The position numbers and the translations under genes were made by a program. Source: Solirubrobacteraceae bacterium (GTDB taxonomy: Bacteria; Actinomycetota; Thermoleophilia; Solirubrobacterales; Solirubrobacteraceae). From it: a DNA stretch of 62,520 bases. The DNA lies in the NCBI GenBank assembly GCA_017882445.1, contig JADGPK010000012.1, positions 1 to 62,520 of the forward strand, given 5' to 3'. Positions 48,153-59,035 of the stretch are shown here, one piece after another. Position 1 is the stretch's first letter; each line of letters begins with the position of its first letter. The notes beneath the pieces were generated by a model, which did no database searches, had not been told where the DNA came from, and worked only from the letters and a program-made list of their open reading frames with translations.

Positions 48153-48195
48153 TATGACCGCCTCGCCCTGGCTCACCAGGCCGGCTGAAGCACGA

Positions 48196-48960
48196 TCAAC
48201 GCCGCGCTAGGAGACTGACCCGCCGCCGCTGGGCGCTGGCGTATGCCTGCTGGCGCGCATGGGCGGCGTTGACGATCTCAGGCACCTGTGAGGGTCGGGC
48301 CGCGACCTGCAGGACGTCGAGATCCGCCGCGTCGATCCGCCTCTCTGCGAGCGCCCGTGCGCGCAGCCAGTCGAGCAGCCCGTCCCACTCGCCCTCGCCG
48401 ACGAGGATCACCGGGAAGTGGCGGATCGTCGACGTCTGGATCAGCGTGAGCGCCTCGAACAGCTCGTCGAGCGTGCCGAATCCTCCGGGGCAGATCACGA
48501 AGGCGCAGGCGTAGCGGACGAACATGACCTTGCGGGCGAAGAAATGGCGGAACCTCAGCCCGACGTCGACGTAGGGGTTGAGCTTCTGCTCGCGCGGGAG
48601 CTCGATGTTGCAGCCGATCGACAGGGCGCCGACGTCGCGCGCTCCGCGGTTGGCCGCCTCCATGATGCCTCCTCCGCCGCCGGTCATCACCGCGTAGCCG
48701 GCCCGCCCCAGGCACGCTCCCACCTCGCGCGCCATCGCGTAGCTCGGATGCTCGGGCGGCGTGCGCGCGGAGCCGAACACCGTCACCGCTCGCTCGACCC
48801 GCGCCAGCGCGTCGAAGCCCCGGCCGAACTCCGCAGCGATGTCGTGGATGCGCTCGGCGTCCGCCGCGCGCACCGCCGCCGGCTCGTTGCCGAGCCACAG
48901 CAGCAGCTCCTCGTCGAAGGTCTGCCGGTGCTCGACGGCTGCGTCCCCGGTGGGCTCCAC
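48196..48960 (-). CDS. LOG-family protein (nucleoside 5'-monophosphate phosphoribohydrolase-like)
   Basis: A 254-residue Rossmann-like protein with the LOG motifs MTGGGGGIMEAANRGA and CPGGFGTLDELFEAL. LOG enzymes release cytokinin bases from nucleotide precursors; bacterial relatives often act on AMP-like nucleotides. The longer open frame upstream (to 49356) is antisense to the next gene. GTG 48960 is chosen because TACGCT lies seven bases before it. Confidence 0.9.
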   Translation of the reverse strand: MEPTGDAAVEHRQTFDEELLLWLGNEPAAVRAADAERIHDIAAEFGRGFDALARVERAVTVFGSARTPPEHPSYAMAREVGACLGRAGYAVMTGGGGGIMEAANRGARDVGALSIGCNIELPREQKLNPYVDVGLRFRHFFARKVMFVRYACAFVICPGGFGTLDELFEALTLIQTSTIRHFPVILVGEGEWDGLLDWLRARALAERRIDAADLDVLQVAARPSQVPEIVNAAHARQQAYASAQRRRVSLLARR

Positions 48961-48967
48961 GGCTCCA

Positions 48968-48973
48968 AGCGTA
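48968..48973 (-). promoter_or_regulatory. -10 box TACGCT of the LOG gene (leaderless)
   Basis: On the minus strand TACGCT ends seven bases before the GTG at 48960. Confidence 0.45.
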
Positions 48974-49025
48974 TGCCCTGCGCGGCGAACAGATGCGCCG
49001 CGCGCAGGACGCCCGGCCTGGTGCG

Positions 49026-49031
49026 TACTCT
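49026..49031 (+). promoter_or_regulatory. -10 box TACTCT of the YgjP-like gene (leaderless)
   Basis: TACTCT ends seven bases before the ATG at 49039; divergent from the box at 48968. Confidence 0.45.
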
Positions 49032-49038
49032 GCGGGGC

Positions 49039-49721
49039 ATGGCAGCCGTGCCGCCCACGGGCGAGATCCTCTACACGGTCCGGCGCTCGGCGCGCGCGCG
49101 GCGGGTGCGGGTCAACGTCCACGCGCTGAGCGATCTGCGGTCGGCGGGCGTCGAGGTCGTGCTTCCCGCGCGCGCCCCCGAGCGCGCTGCCGCGGCGGCC
49201 GTGAGCGAGCTGCGCCCGTGGATCGAGCGCCGCCTGGACGAGGTGCGCGAGGCGCTCGCGAGGGTCGCGGCCCGCGCCGGGACCGTGCCGTACCTGGGCA
49301 CTTCGCTGGAGCTCGTTCCGCAGCCCGGTCGCACCCGCGTGCACCGCCGCGGCCACCGGCTGCTGGTGCCCGAGGGAGACGCCGCCCCTGCGCTCGAGCG
49401 CTTCTTTCGACGCGCCGCCCGCGAGGAGATCGCACGGCGCCTGGACAGCGCCACCGCGCTGGCCGGCACCAGCTACAGCGGCCTGGACATCCGTGCCCAG
49501 CGCACCCGCTGGGCATCATGCTCGAGTGCCGGGCGCATGAGCTTCAACTGGCGGCTGCTGCTCGCGCCCGAGCGCGTGCTCGACTACGTCGTCTGGCACG
49601 AGGTCTGCCACCTGGAGATCCTCGATCACTCGCCACGCTTCTGGGCGCTTCTGGAGCGACGCTGGCCCGGCCACCGCGAGGACCGCGACTGGCTGAGGCG
49701 CCACGGCGCGACGCTCGTGCT

Positions 49722-49725
<4 letters not shown>
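49039..49725 (+). CDS. YgjP/SprT-like metallopeptidase
   Basis: A 228-residue protein of the YgjP-like (DUF45) family. The C-terminal zinc site is WHEVCHLEILDHSPRFW, an HExxH followed by a downstream His; RTRWASCSSAGRMSFNWRL just before is the family signature. The N-terminus is strand-rich and Arg-rich. Substrate unknown. Its stop overlaps the convergent citrate synthase by four bases. Confidence 0.88.
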
Positions 49726-51119
<1,394 letters not shown>

Positions 51120-51207
51120 CTGGTTCTCCTATCCGCGATTTCGGGGTGCTCGATCTCCGATTATGCGGGAACGAGCCGCGTCGTCCCGTCTCGACGGGCT
51201 CCGGCGC

Positions 51208-51480
51208 TCAGCCGCGCGGCAGACGCTGGCGCGAGCGGACGCTGCGCACCCGTGCCGGGGCCGCGGGCGACGGGTCGTCGTGCGGTCCCCGCCTGGGCGG
51301 ACGCGGCAGCCTCGAACGCGGATGGTGCGGATCACGCGGACCCGGACGTGGACCGATGCCGCCGTCCTGTTGCGGCGCGGTCTCGGGAGCCTGGGCGACC
51401 GCCCAGCGCACGATCACGAAGAGTCCGACGATCGGGATCTTCAGCAGGACCATCAGCCAGATGAACGTCCAGGTGGTCAC
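51208..51480 (-). CDS. Small single-pass membrane protein (90 aa)
   Basis: About 90 residues: one N-terminal membrane helix (WTFIWLMVLLKIPIVGLFVIV) and a long Pro/Arg-rich, probably disordered tail. The GTG at 51480 is preferred over 51486 because TACGAT lies eight bases before it. Small proteins of this shape recur in actinobacteria; function unknown. Confidence 0.55.
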   Translation of the reverse strand: MTTWTFIWLMVLLKIPIVGLFVIVRWAVAQAPETAPQQDGGIGPRPGPRDPHHPRSRLPRPPRRGPHDDPSPAAPARVRSVRSRQRLPRG

Positions 51481-51563
51481 TCGCACCGATCGTATACCCG
51501 GTGGCGCATCCGTACAAGCCCCTGATATGCCGTTTCCAGGGGCGCTGGGCGGCCCCGCCCGCG

Positions 51564-52535
51564 TCAGCCTCGCAGCGCCAGCGGAGCGCCGCTGAACTGG
51601 GTCATCGCATGCAGTTCCTGGATGCGCGCGACGATCTCGTTGCCGGTGAGGCGTTCGACGCGCTCGGTTCCGAACTCCTCGACGTTGAAGGACGCGAGGA
51701 CCGTGGCGTGGGCCATGGCGCGGCGCAGCAGGCCGTCGGAGAGCGTCTCGTCGGGATGCGCGGCGATGTATCCGACGAGCCCGCCGGCGAACGTGTCGCC
51801 GGCTCCGGTGGGGTCGATGACCGACTCCAGCGGATAGGCCGGCAGCGCGAAGAAGCCGTCGCGCGTGACCAGCGCCGCTCCGTACTCGCCCTGCTTCGCC
51901 ACGATCACGCTCGGGCCGCGCCGCTGCGCGGTGGAGGCCTGCTCGGCGGCGGTCCAGGAGAGGATCTCCCGCGCCGCGGTGACGAGGTTCGGCTTACCGG
52001 TCAGCTGACGCAGCTCGGCGTCGTTGAGGATCACGCAGTCGACGTTCTCGATCGCCCGCACCAGCGAGTCGCGTGCGATGTCGATCCACAGGTTCATCGA
52101 GTCCAGCGCCACGAACCTCGCGTGAGGCAGCTGCTCGCGAACGTCGCGTTGGAGATCCGGCTGGATGTTGGCGAGGAACAGCACCTCGCTGGAGCGCGAC
52201 TGCTCGGAGAGCTTCGGCGTGAAGCCCTCGAACACGCCGAGCTGGGTGTCGAGCGTCTCGCGCGAGTTGAGGTCCCAGCCGTACTCGCCCTGCCAGAAGA
52301 AGGTCTTGCCGCCCTCGATGCGCTCGACGTCCGAGACGTCCACGCCGCGGCGACGCAACACCGCGAGCTGCTCCTCTCCGAAATCGTCACCGACCGGCCC
52401 GACGACGCGCACGTCGTCGAAGAAGGAGGCCGCGAGGGCGAAATGCACGGCCGCGCCCCCCAGCATCCGCTCGCGCGCGCCGAACGGGGTCTTGACGGTG
52501 TCATAGGCGATCGATCCGACCACGGTGATTGGCAT
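51564..52535 (-). CDS. PfkB-family carbohydrate/nucleoside kinase
   Basis: A 323-residue ribokinase-fold enzyme. The N-terminal ITVVGSIAYDTV, GGAAVHFALAASFF and the C-terminal DPTGAGDTFAGGLVG with the catalytic Asp are clear. Sugar or nucleoside specificity cannot be read. Longer open frames to 52787 are antisense to the next gene. TAAGGT lies eight bases before the ATG. Confidence 0.92.
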   Translation of the reverse strand: MPITVVGSIAYDTVKTPFGARERMLGGAAVHFALAASFFDDVRVVGPVGDDFGEEQLAVLRRRGVDVSDVERIEGGKTFFWQGEYGWDLNSRETLDTQLGVFEGFTPKLSEQSRSSEVLFLANIQPDLQRDVREQLPHARFVALDSMNLWIDIARDSLVRAIENVDCVILNDAELRQLTGKPNLVTAAREILSWTAAEQASTAQRRGPSVIVAKQGEYGAALVTRDGFFALPAYPLESVIDPTGAGDTFAGGLVGYIAAHPDETLSDGLLRRAMAHATVLASFNVEEFGTERVERLTGNEIVARIQELHAMTQFSGAPLALRG

Positions 52536-52543
52536 CGGCGGGC

Positions 52544-52549
52544 ACCTTA
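52544..52549 (-). promoter_or_regulatory. -10 box TAAGGT of the PfkB gene
   Basis: On the minus strand TAAGGT ends eight bases before the ATG at 52535. Confidence 0.4.
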
Positions 52550-52629
52550 GAGCACCCCGTGCGCCGGATGCAGGTCCGGCCCCGCAGTGAGACGGCCGGG
52601 CGGGTCCGGGGATGACTGTCGCACTCCGA

Positions 52630-52635
52630 TAGCCT
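52630..52635 (+). promoter_or_regulatory. -10 box TAGCCT of the quinone oxidoreductase gene (leaderless)
   Basis: TAGCCT ends six bases before the ATG at 52642. Confidence 0.5.
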
Positions 52636-52641
52636 CGGTCC

Positions 52642-53595
52642 ATGCGAGCGATCCAGATGACCGAGTTCGGCGGGCCGGAGGTGCTCGAGCTCGCGGAGCT
52701 CTCCACGCCCGTTCCCGGGCCGGACGAGGTGCTGATCCGCGTGACTCGCGCGGGCCTGAACTTCGCCGACACCCACACGCGCACCAATTCCTACGTGCAG
52801 AAGGCGACGCTGCCGCTGGTTCCCGGCGGGGAGGTGGCGGGCGTGCGCGAGGACACCGGCGAGCGGGTGGTCGCGCTCGTGGGCAGCGGCGGCTATGCCG
52901 AGTATGCGGTCGCGCCCAAGGATCTGGTGTTCGCGATCCCCGATGCGCTCGATGACGGCACCGCGCTGGCCATGATCGTCCAGGGAACCACCGCGTGGCA
53001 CCTGTATCGGACCGCCGGACGCGTCGCGGCGGGAGAGAGCGTCGTCGTCCACGGCGCCGCCGGCGGGGTCGGCTCGCTCGCCGTCCAGCTCGGGCACCCG
53101 CTCGGCGCCGGACGCGTGATCGCGACGGCCTCGAGCGAGGAGAAGCGGGAGCTGGCGCTCGAGCTCGGTGCCGACGCGGCCGTCGATCCCGCCGCCGAGG
53201 GGCTCACCGAGCGACTGATCGAGGCCAACGAGGGACGACCCCTCGACGTGGTCTTTGAGATGTCCGGCGGTGAGGTCTTCGACGCTTCCTACCGCGCGCT
53301 CGCGCCGTTCGGGCGGATCGTCGCCTATGGAATCGCCACGAGTAGGCCCAACGAGGTGTCCACGGGCTCCCTGCTGCGTCACTCTCGCGCGGTCGTCGGC
53401 TTCTACCTGTTCCACTGCATCAGCCGCCCCGGGATGTTCGAGGATGCACTTTCTGAGCTGTTCTCGCGCGCGGCGCGGGGCGAGCTCCGGGCGGTCGTCG
53501 GGAACACCTATCCTCTCGGGGAGGCCGCCCAGGCGCAGATCGACTTGCGCGAGCGGCGGACGACCGGCAAGCTGTTGCTCGACCCGTCCGCCTAA
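52642..53595 (+). CDS. Zinc-free quinone oxidoreductase (MDR superfamily)
   Basis: A 317-residue NADPH-dependent reductase. It has RAGLNFADTHTRTN and VPGGEVAGVRE in the catalytic domain and the cofactor loop VVHGAAGGVGSLAVQLG. Structural-zinc Cys residues are absent, as in quinone reductases and enoyl-type MDRs. Eighteen bases before the DEAD helicase; coupling of function is not evident. Confidence 0.9.
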   Translation: MRAIQMTEFGGPEVLELAELSTPVPGPDEVLIRVTRAGLNFADTHTRTNSYVQKATLPLVPGGEVAGVREDTGERVVALVGSGGYAEYAVAPKDLVFAIPDALDDGTALAMIVQGTTAWHLYRTAGRVAAGESVVVHGAAGGVGSLAVQLGHPLGAGRVIATASSEEKRELALELGADAAVDPAAEGLTERLIEANEGRPLDVVFEMSGGEVFDASYRALAPFGRIVAYGIATSRPNEVSTGSLLRHSRAVVGFYLFHCISRPGMFEDALSELFSRAARGELRAVVGNTYPLGEAAQAQIDLRERRTTGKLLLDPSA

Positions 53596-53612
53596 GCTCC
53601 ATCTCACAAGCC

Positions 53613-55037
53613 ATGGCCAAGACATTCGCCGAACTCGGGCTTTCCGAGTCCACACTGCGCGCGCTCAGCGACGTGGGCTACGAGTCGCCCAGCCCGATCC
53701 AGGAACAGGCGATCCCGCGGCTGTTGGAGGGTCGCGACGTGATCGGTCAGGCGCAGACCGGCACGGGCAAGACGGCGGCGTTCGGCCTGCCGATCATGGA
53801 GTACATCGACCACGAGGAGTCCTCGGTGCAGGCGCTCGTGCTGACGCCTACACGCGAGCTGTGCATCCAGGTCACCCAGGCCCTGCGCACCTACGGCGCC
53901 CACACGGGGATCGATGTGGTGGCGGTGTTCGGAGGTGCCCCCATCCGCACACAGCAGGCCCAGCTGCGCGCCGGCGGGCACGTCGTCGTGGGCACCGTCG
54001 GGCGGGTGCTCGACCTGATCTCGCGGCACTCGCTCGTTCTCCACGACTGCCGATTCATGGTGCTCGACGAGGCCGATGAGATGCTCGACCTCGGTTTCTT
54101 GGAGGACGTCGAGAAGATCCTCTCGCTCACGCCCTCGAGCCGCCAGACGGCCCTCTTCTCGGCCACGATGCCAGCGCCGGTCCGCAAGCTCGCCGACCGC
54201 TACATGTACGACCCGACCATCATCCAGGTCGAGGCCGCGACGCTGACGATCGATACCGTCGCCCAGTTCCAGCTGCCGGTCGAGACCAGGGCCAAGGCAG
54301 ACAAGCTCGGCGAGGTCCTCAGCGCCGAGGCGCCAGAGCAGGCGATCGTGTTCGTGCGGACCAAGATCCGGGCGGACCAGCTGTTCCGGACGCTGAAGGA
54401 CCGCGGCATGAACGTCAGGGCCCTGCACGGCGACATGTCGCAGGGCTCCCGCGACGGCGTGATGCTGGCGTTCAAGGGTGGGCGCGTGCCGATCCTCGTC
54501 GCGACCGACGTGGCCGCGCGCGGCCTGGACATCTCGACCGTGACACACGTGATCAACTACGACGTGCCGACCTCTCCGGACACCTACGTGCATCGCATCG
54601 GGCGAACCGGCCGCGTGGGACGCTCCGGCAGGGCGATCACCTTCGTCGAGGATCGCCAGAAGCGCGAGCTGGAGGCGATCGAACGCCATATCGGCACCCC
54701 GATCGCCCAATGGGAGAAGGGCGTCGTGGCGGCGCCCACACCCGTGCGCGAGCGTCCCCGCAGGCACTCCAAGCCGCGCATCTCCCGACGTGACGACGGC
54801 GAGTCCTACGTCAAGCTCGTGCTCGGCGGCGGAAAAGCGGCAGGGGTGCGCGTGGCAGACATCGTCGGGGCGGTGACCTCATCGACGGGGCTCGATGGCG
54901 AGGCGGTCCGCGACGTGCTCGTGCTCGACCGCTTCTCCTTCCTATCCGTGCCCGCCGGCGAGGCCGAGCGCGTGATCGGCGCCCTCGACGGACAGAAGGT
55001 GCGCGGCCAGGAGCTCAGCCTGCAGCGGGTAGGGTAG
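53613..55037 (+). CDS. DEAD-box RNA helicase with DbpA-type RNA-binding domain
   Basis: A 474-residue helicase. It has the Q motif ([28 protein letters not shown]), Walker [23 protein letters not shown] (VLDEADEML), SAT, and [10 protein letters not shown]. Residues about 400-474 match the DbpA domain ([20 protein letters not shown]), which in DbpA binds 23S rRNA hairpin 92, so a role in large-subunit assembly is plausible; CsdA-like cold-shock helicases are the alternative. Confidence 0.93.
   Translation: MAKTFAELGLSESTLRALSDVGYESPSPIQEQAIPRLLEGRDVIGQAQTGTGKTAAFGLPIMEYIDHEESSVQALVLTPTRELCIQVTQALRTYGAHTGIDVVAVFGGAPIRTQQAQLRAGGHVVVGTVGRVLDLISRHSLVLHDCRFMVLDEADEMLDLGFLEDVEKILSLTPSSRQTALFSATMPAPVRKLADRYMYDPTIIQVEAATLTIDTVAQFQLPVETRAKADKLGEVLSAEAPEQAIVFVRTKIRADQLFRTLKDRGMNVRALHGDMSQGSRDGVMLAFKGGRVPILVATDVAARGLDISTVTHVINYDVPTSPDTYVHRIGRTGRVGRSGRAITFVEDRQKRELEAIERHIGTPIAQWEKGVVAAPTPVRERPRRHSKPRISRRDDGESYVKLVLGGGKAAGVRVADIVGAVTSSTGLDGEAVRDVLVLDRFSFLSVPAGEAERVIGALDGQKVRGQELSLQRVG
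55030..55035 (+). promoter_or_regulatory. -10 box TAGGGT of the cyclophilin gene (leaderless)
   Basis: TAGGGT ends six bases before the ATG at 55042 and contains the helicase stop codon. Confidence 0.45.
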
Positions 55038-55041
55038 GCGC

Positions 55042-55500
55042 ATGTCAACCGCCACGATGCAAACCACAGAGGGACCGATCGTCTTCGAGCTGTTCGACGA
55101 GGACGCGCCCAAGACGGTCGAGAACTTCCGCAAGCTCATAGCCGACGGCTTCTACGACGGGCTCGCCTTCCACCGGGTGATCAAGGACTTCATGATCCAG
55201 GGAGGCTGTCCGCAGGGGACCGGCACGGGCGGCCCCGGCTACACGTTCGAGGACGAGATAAACCAGCACAAGATCGTCCGCGGGGCGCTCGCGATGGCCA
55301 ACGCGGGTCCCGACACCAACGGCTCGCAGTTCTTCATCGTCACCGCGGAGGCCTGCTCGTGGCTCGACGGCAAGCACACGGTGTTCGGCCAGGTGACCGA
55401 GGGAATGGATGTCGTCGACAAGCTCGAGGGCGTGCCCACCGACGGGCGCGACAAGCCCTCGGAGCCGATCGCCGTCGACGCGATCGAGCTGTCGGAGTAG
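55042..55500 (+). CDS. Cyclophilin-type peptidyl-prolyl isomerase
   Basis: A 152-residue single-domain cyclophilin. Active-site residues lie in [21 protein letters not shown] (Arg, Phe, Met, Gln), [18 protein letters not shown] and [11 protein letters not shown]. No signal peptide, so it assists folding in the cytosol. Confidence 0.94.
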   Translation: MSTATMQTTEGPIVFELFDEDAPKTVENFRKLIADGFYDGLAFHRVIKDFMIQGGCPQGTGTGGPGYTFEDEINQHKIVRGALAMANAGPDTNGSQFFIVTAEACSWLDGKHTVFGQVTEGMDVVDKLEGVPTDGRDKPSEPIAVDAIELSE

Positions 55501-55575
55501 CGCCCGTCCCCGCACGCCCGCGCGGGTGCGAGAGGAGTAGCCTCTCGGCTAAGAGCGAGCTAGAGGGAGAGTTAC

Positions 55576-57123
55576 ATGGCCACGGTCGAGCAGCAACTAC
55601 CCGAGACCCACAACGGCGTTGCGGATGGGGGCACGGACATCCCCGTCGAGAACCCCGCCACGGGCGAGATCGTCGCAACGGTCCCCGATCTGGGCGCGGA
55701 CGCCGTCGCTGAGATGGTGGCGCGCGCGCGCGCCGCGCAGCCGGAGTGGGAGGCCTACGGCTTCGACGGTCGGGCACGGGTGCTCTCACGAGCGCAGAAG
55801 TGGCTCATGGACAACGCGGGGCGCGTGGTCGACACGATCGTCTCCGAGACGGGCAAGACCCACGAGGACGCGCAGCTGGCCGAGATCGGTTACGCGGGGA
55901 ACGCGTTCGGCTTCTGGGCCAAGATGGCCTCGGAGTACCTCGGCGACGAGCGGGTCAAGTCCAGCCAGATCCTGGTCAAGGGCAAGAAGCTCGTGCTGCG
56001 CTACCGCCCGCTGGGGCTGATCGGCGTGATCGGGCCGTGGAACTACCCGTTGACGAACTCCTTCGGCGACTGCATCCCCGCGCTGATGGCCGGCAACGCG
56101 GTGATCCTGAAGCCTTCGGAGATCACCCCGCTGACCTCGCTGCTGCTGGCGGAAGGCATGCGCGAGTGCGGGCTGCCCGAGAACGTCCTGCAGATCGCCA
56201 CCGGGCGCGGGGCGACCGGCGCGGCGCTGGTTGAGCACGTCGACATGATCATGTTCACGGGCTCGACGCGCACCGGCACAAAGGTCGCCGAAGCCGCTGC
56301 GCGGCGGCTGATCCCGGCCTCGCTGGAGCTCGGCGGCAAGGACCCGATGATCGTGCTCTCAGACGCGGACCTCGAGCGCGCGGCGAACTTCGCCACGTAC
56401 TACTCGATGCAGAACGCCGGTCAGACCTGCATCTCGATCGAGCGCGTCTACGTCGAGGAGCCCGTGTACGACGAGTTCGTGGCCAAGGTCTCCGAGAAGG
56501 TGCGTGCGCTGCGCGTCGGCAAGCCGGAAGGCTTCGGATCGGTCGAGGTCGGCGCGATCACGTTCCCGCCGCAGCTGGAGACGATCAAGGACCACGTCGC
56601 GGACGCCGTGCAGAAGGGCGCACGCGTGCTCACCGGCGGCAAGCAGGTTCCGGGGGCGGGGCGCTTCTACGAGCCGACGGTGCTCGTCGACGTGGACCAC
56701 TCGATGAAGTGCATGACCGAGGAGACATTCGGCCCGACGCTTCCGATCATGAAGGTCCGCGACGCCGACGAGGCCGTCCGCCTGGCCAACGAATCCCCCT
56801 ACGGCCTCGGTGCGTCGGTCTTCTCGCGCGACACCGCCCGGGGCGAGGCGATCGCCCGGCGCCTGGACTGCGGTGCTGCGAACGTGAACGACGCGATGAT
56901 CAACTACACCGTGCTCGAGCTGCCCATGGGCGGCGCCAAGGCGTCCGGCCTGGGCTCGCGTCACGGCGCGGGCGGGATCCGCAAGTACTGCTCCCAGCAG
57001 GCGATCGTGGTCACCCGCCTGGCGATGAAGAAGGAAGTGTTCATGTACCCGTACAAGAGCCGCACCTCGCGGCTGCTGGCCGGGTTCTTCAAGCTCATGT
57101 ACGGCCGCGGCCGGCGCGCCTGA
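55576..57123 (+). CDS. NAD(P)-dependent aldehyde dehydrogenase (succinic-semialdehyde-type)
   Basis: A 515-residue aldehyde dehydrogenase. GPWNYPLTNSFGDCIPALMAGNAVILKPSE binds cofactor, LELGGKDPMIVL carries the general-base Glu and NAGQTCISIERVYVE the nucleophilic Cys. The basic C-terminus (YKSRTSRLLAGFFKLMYGRG) resembles actinobacterial succinic semialdehyde dehydrogenases. GAGGGAGAG precedes the ATG, so it is leadered. Confidence 0.92.
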   Translation: MATVEQQLPETHNGVADGGTDIPVENPATGEIVATVPDLGADAVAEMVARARAAQPEWEAYGFDGRARVLSRAQKWLMDNAGRVVDTIVSETGKTHEDAQLAEIGYAGNAFGFWAKMASEYLGDERVKSSQILVKGKKLVLRYRPLGLIGVIGPWNYPLTNSFGDCIPALMAGNAVILKPSEITPLTSLLLAEGMRECGLPENVLQIATGRGATGAALVEHVDMIMFTGSTRTGTKVAEAAARRLIPASLELGGKDPMIVLSDADLERAANFATYYSMQNAGQTCISIERVYVEEPVYDEFVAKVSEKVRALRVGKPEGFGSVEVGAITFPPQLETIKDHVADAVQKGARVLTGGKQVPGAGRFYEPTVLVDVDHSMKCMTEETFGPTLPIMKVRDADEAVRLANESPYGLGASVFSRDTARGEAIARRLDCGAANVNDAMINYTVLELPMGGAKASGLGSRHGAGGIRKYCSQQAIVVTRLAMKKEVFMYPYKSRTSRLLAGFFKLMYGRGRRA

Positions 57124-57164
57124 GGCGACCGTACACCGGCGCGAGGCTTTGTCCTCGGTCGCTC

Positions 57165-57179
57165 GTGTGCAGAGCACAC
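57165..57179. terminator. Short perfect hairpin after the aldehyde dehydrogenase
   Basis: GTGTGC and GCACAC pair around an AGA loop, followed by TT, between convergent genes. The rest of 57124-57258 holds nothing else I can name. Confidence 0.35.
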
Positions 57180-57258
57180 TTCGCTCCCTGCGTCCGCGCC
57201 TCGCTTGGTCTACGGCCGCCTGCGGCGGGTGGTCGGCAAAGCAGCGAGTGCCGGATGC

Positions 57259-57903
57259 TCAGCGGACCGGCTCCTCCGTTCGCAGAGGGACGCCGAGCAG
57301 ACGTTCGAGCTCGGGGATCGTGGTCTCGGCGGCCGTGTGCAGGACCGTGGCCATGCCGAGATCCTCGGCGGGCGTGAGGTTGAAGCTCAGGTCATCGACG
57401 AACACGCACTGCTCTGCTGGCGCTCCGGCGCGCTCGGCGCCGAGCTCATACATGCGGCTCGCGGGCTTGCGGATGCCCTCCTCGCCGGAGATCACCACCC
57501 CGTCGAAGATCTCCTCGAAGAGGTCGTGGGGATAGCGGTGCACGCCCCACGAGTTGGAGACGAGCGCCGTGCGCACGCCGGCCGCGCGGGCCAGCCGCAC
57601 GGCATCGAGCATGGCCGTGTCGGGCAGCACGCCCGCGAACAGCCCGTCGATCAGCCCCTCGGCGTCGACTTCCAAGAGGGCGGCGAAGCGCTGCTCGAAG
57701 GTCTCCTCTGCAAGCTCGCCGGTCTCCAGGGCGATCAACAGCTCGCGCGCCGCCGGATCGCTGCGGAAGCGCCCGAGCAGCTTCGGCGGATCGATCCCCG
57801 CCTGCAGGCAGTGGGCGTGGAAGGAGGCGAACAGGTTCGTGGTGAGCACGCCGCCCCAATCGATCAGCAGCCCCGTGCGGGCGCCAGGCGGCTCAGGAGC
57901 CAT
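57259..57903 (-). CDS. HAD-superfamily hydrolase (ACAD10 HAD-domain-like)
   Basis: A 214-residue HAD subclass I protein. The nucleophile motif is LLIDWGGVLTT, motif II is ALVSNSW, and motif IV gives VFVDDLSFNLTPAEDLGM; the Lys is in IRKPASRMY. The second Asp of motif I is Gly, as in the DxGGV group related to epoxide-hydrolase N-domains. Its start overlaps the stop of the APH kinase by 11 bases. These are the first two domains of human ACAD10 as separate genes. Confidence 0.85.
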   Translation of the reverse strand: MAPEPPGARTGLLIDWGGVLTTNLFASFHAHCLQAGIDPPKLLGRFRSDPAARELLIALETGELAEETFEQRFAALLEVDAEGLIDGLFAGVLPDTAMLDAVRLARAAGVRTALVSNSWGVHRYPHDLFEEIFDGVVISGEEGIRKPASRMYELGAERAGAPAEQCVFVDDLSFNLTPAEDLGMATVLHTAAETTIPELERLLGVPLRTEEPVR

Positions 57904-58978
57904 GCGCGACGTCCTCGGCCTGGCGGGCGAGCTCGAGCACGCCCTCGCCGAACTGCTTGAGGTAGGGGTCGTCGGTCGTGCCGGAGATAGCGCGCTTGTA
58001 GTTGCCCTCCATGAACACCACGCTCTTCCACAGCGCAAGCGTGGTGTACCAGCGGATGTCGAGCATCGAGCGCCCCGAGCCCTCCTCGTAGCGCGCGATG
58101 AGCTCCGCGCGGGTGGGGAAGCCCTCGGCGCGCGTGACGTTGCCGAGCGCGGCGCGCAGGCCGACCTCCGGGTCCTCAGGGTCGGTCCACATCATGCACA
58201 GGTAGCCGAGGTCGGCCAGCGGGTCCCCGATCGTGGCCATCTCCCAGTCGAGCACCGCAGCCAGCTGTGCGGGGTGCGCGGGAGCAAAGATCGTATTGCC
58301 GAGGCGGTAGTCGCCGTGCACGATCGTCGCCGCGCCGGAGCTCGGCAGATGCTCGGCCAGCCACTCGCCGACGCTCTCCACCGCCGCGATCTCGCGCGTT
58401 TTGTTCAGCTCCCACAGGCCCGCGAAGCGCCGCAGCTGGCGTTCCAGGTAGCCGGTCGGCTTGCCGAACCCCTCCAGGCCGGCCGCGCGCCAGTCCACGG
58501 CGTGGATCTCGACGAGCGCGTCGATCAGCTGCTCGCCGATGCGGCGGCGTTCCCCGGGCGTATCCAGAGCGGCGGGAACGCTCGCGACGATCACATCGCC
58601 CAGGATCCGCTCCATCACATAGAAGGGGGAGCCGATCGTCTCAGGGTCATCGCAGACCGCCAGCACCGCCGGCACCCTGGCGGGGGTGCCAGCAAGCGCT
58701 CGCAGCAGCCGTGCCTCGCGCAGGACGTCGTGGGCGCTCGGCGGAAGCGGCGGGCGGGGCGGGCGGCGCAACACGACCTCGGCCTCGCCGCGCTCGATCA
58801 GGTAGGTGATGTTCGAATGGCCGTCGCCGATCGGGGTCGCGCGGATCTCCCCCTCGCCGAGGCCGTGCTCGTCCAGGAAGGCTTCGAGCGGCTCGAGCAC
58901 GAGCAGCGGCGCGCGGCTGTTACGCTCCCCCTCTGCCGGGGTCTGGACGATGTCGTCTGGTGCGATTGGGGCGCTCAC
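57893..58978 (-). CDS. APH-type phosphotransferase (ACAD10/11 kinase-domain-like)
   Basis: A 361-residue kinase-like protein. It has ATPIGDGHSNITYLI as nucleotide loop, VVLRRPPRPPLPPSAHDVLRE with the ATP-binding residues typical of the ACAD10/11 branch, the catalytic loop IVHGDYRLGNTIF and the metal-binding LDWEMATIGDPLADLGYL. In ACAD10/11 and bacterial LvaA this domain phosphorylates 4-hydroxyacyl-CoA. GTG 58978 has TAGGTT eight bases upstream. No acyl-CoA dehydrogenase is adjacent; the nearest pair is at 5256-7756. Confidence 0.9.
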   Translation of the reverse strand: MSAPIAPDDIVQTPAEGERNSRAPLLVLEPLEAFLDEHGLGEGEIRATPIGDGHSNITYLIERGEAEVVLRRPPRPPLPPSAHDVLREARLLRALAGTPARVPAVLAVCDDPETIGSPFYVMERILGDVIVASVPAALDTPGERRRIGEQLIDALVEIHAVDWRAAGLEGFGKPTGYLERQLRRFAGLWELNKTREIAAVESVGEWLAEHLPSSGAATIVHGDYRLGNTIFAPAHPAQLAAVLDWEMATIGDPLADLGYLCMMWTDPEDPEVGLRAALGNVTRAEGFPTRAELIARYEEGSGRSMLDIRWYTTLALWKSVVFMEGNYKRAISGTTDDPYLKQFGEGVLELARQAEDVAHGS

Positions 58979-59035
58979 GTGACCCCAACCTACAAAGACC
59001 GCAACCTTCTCTGCGCTGAGGTGTCTCAATCGACC

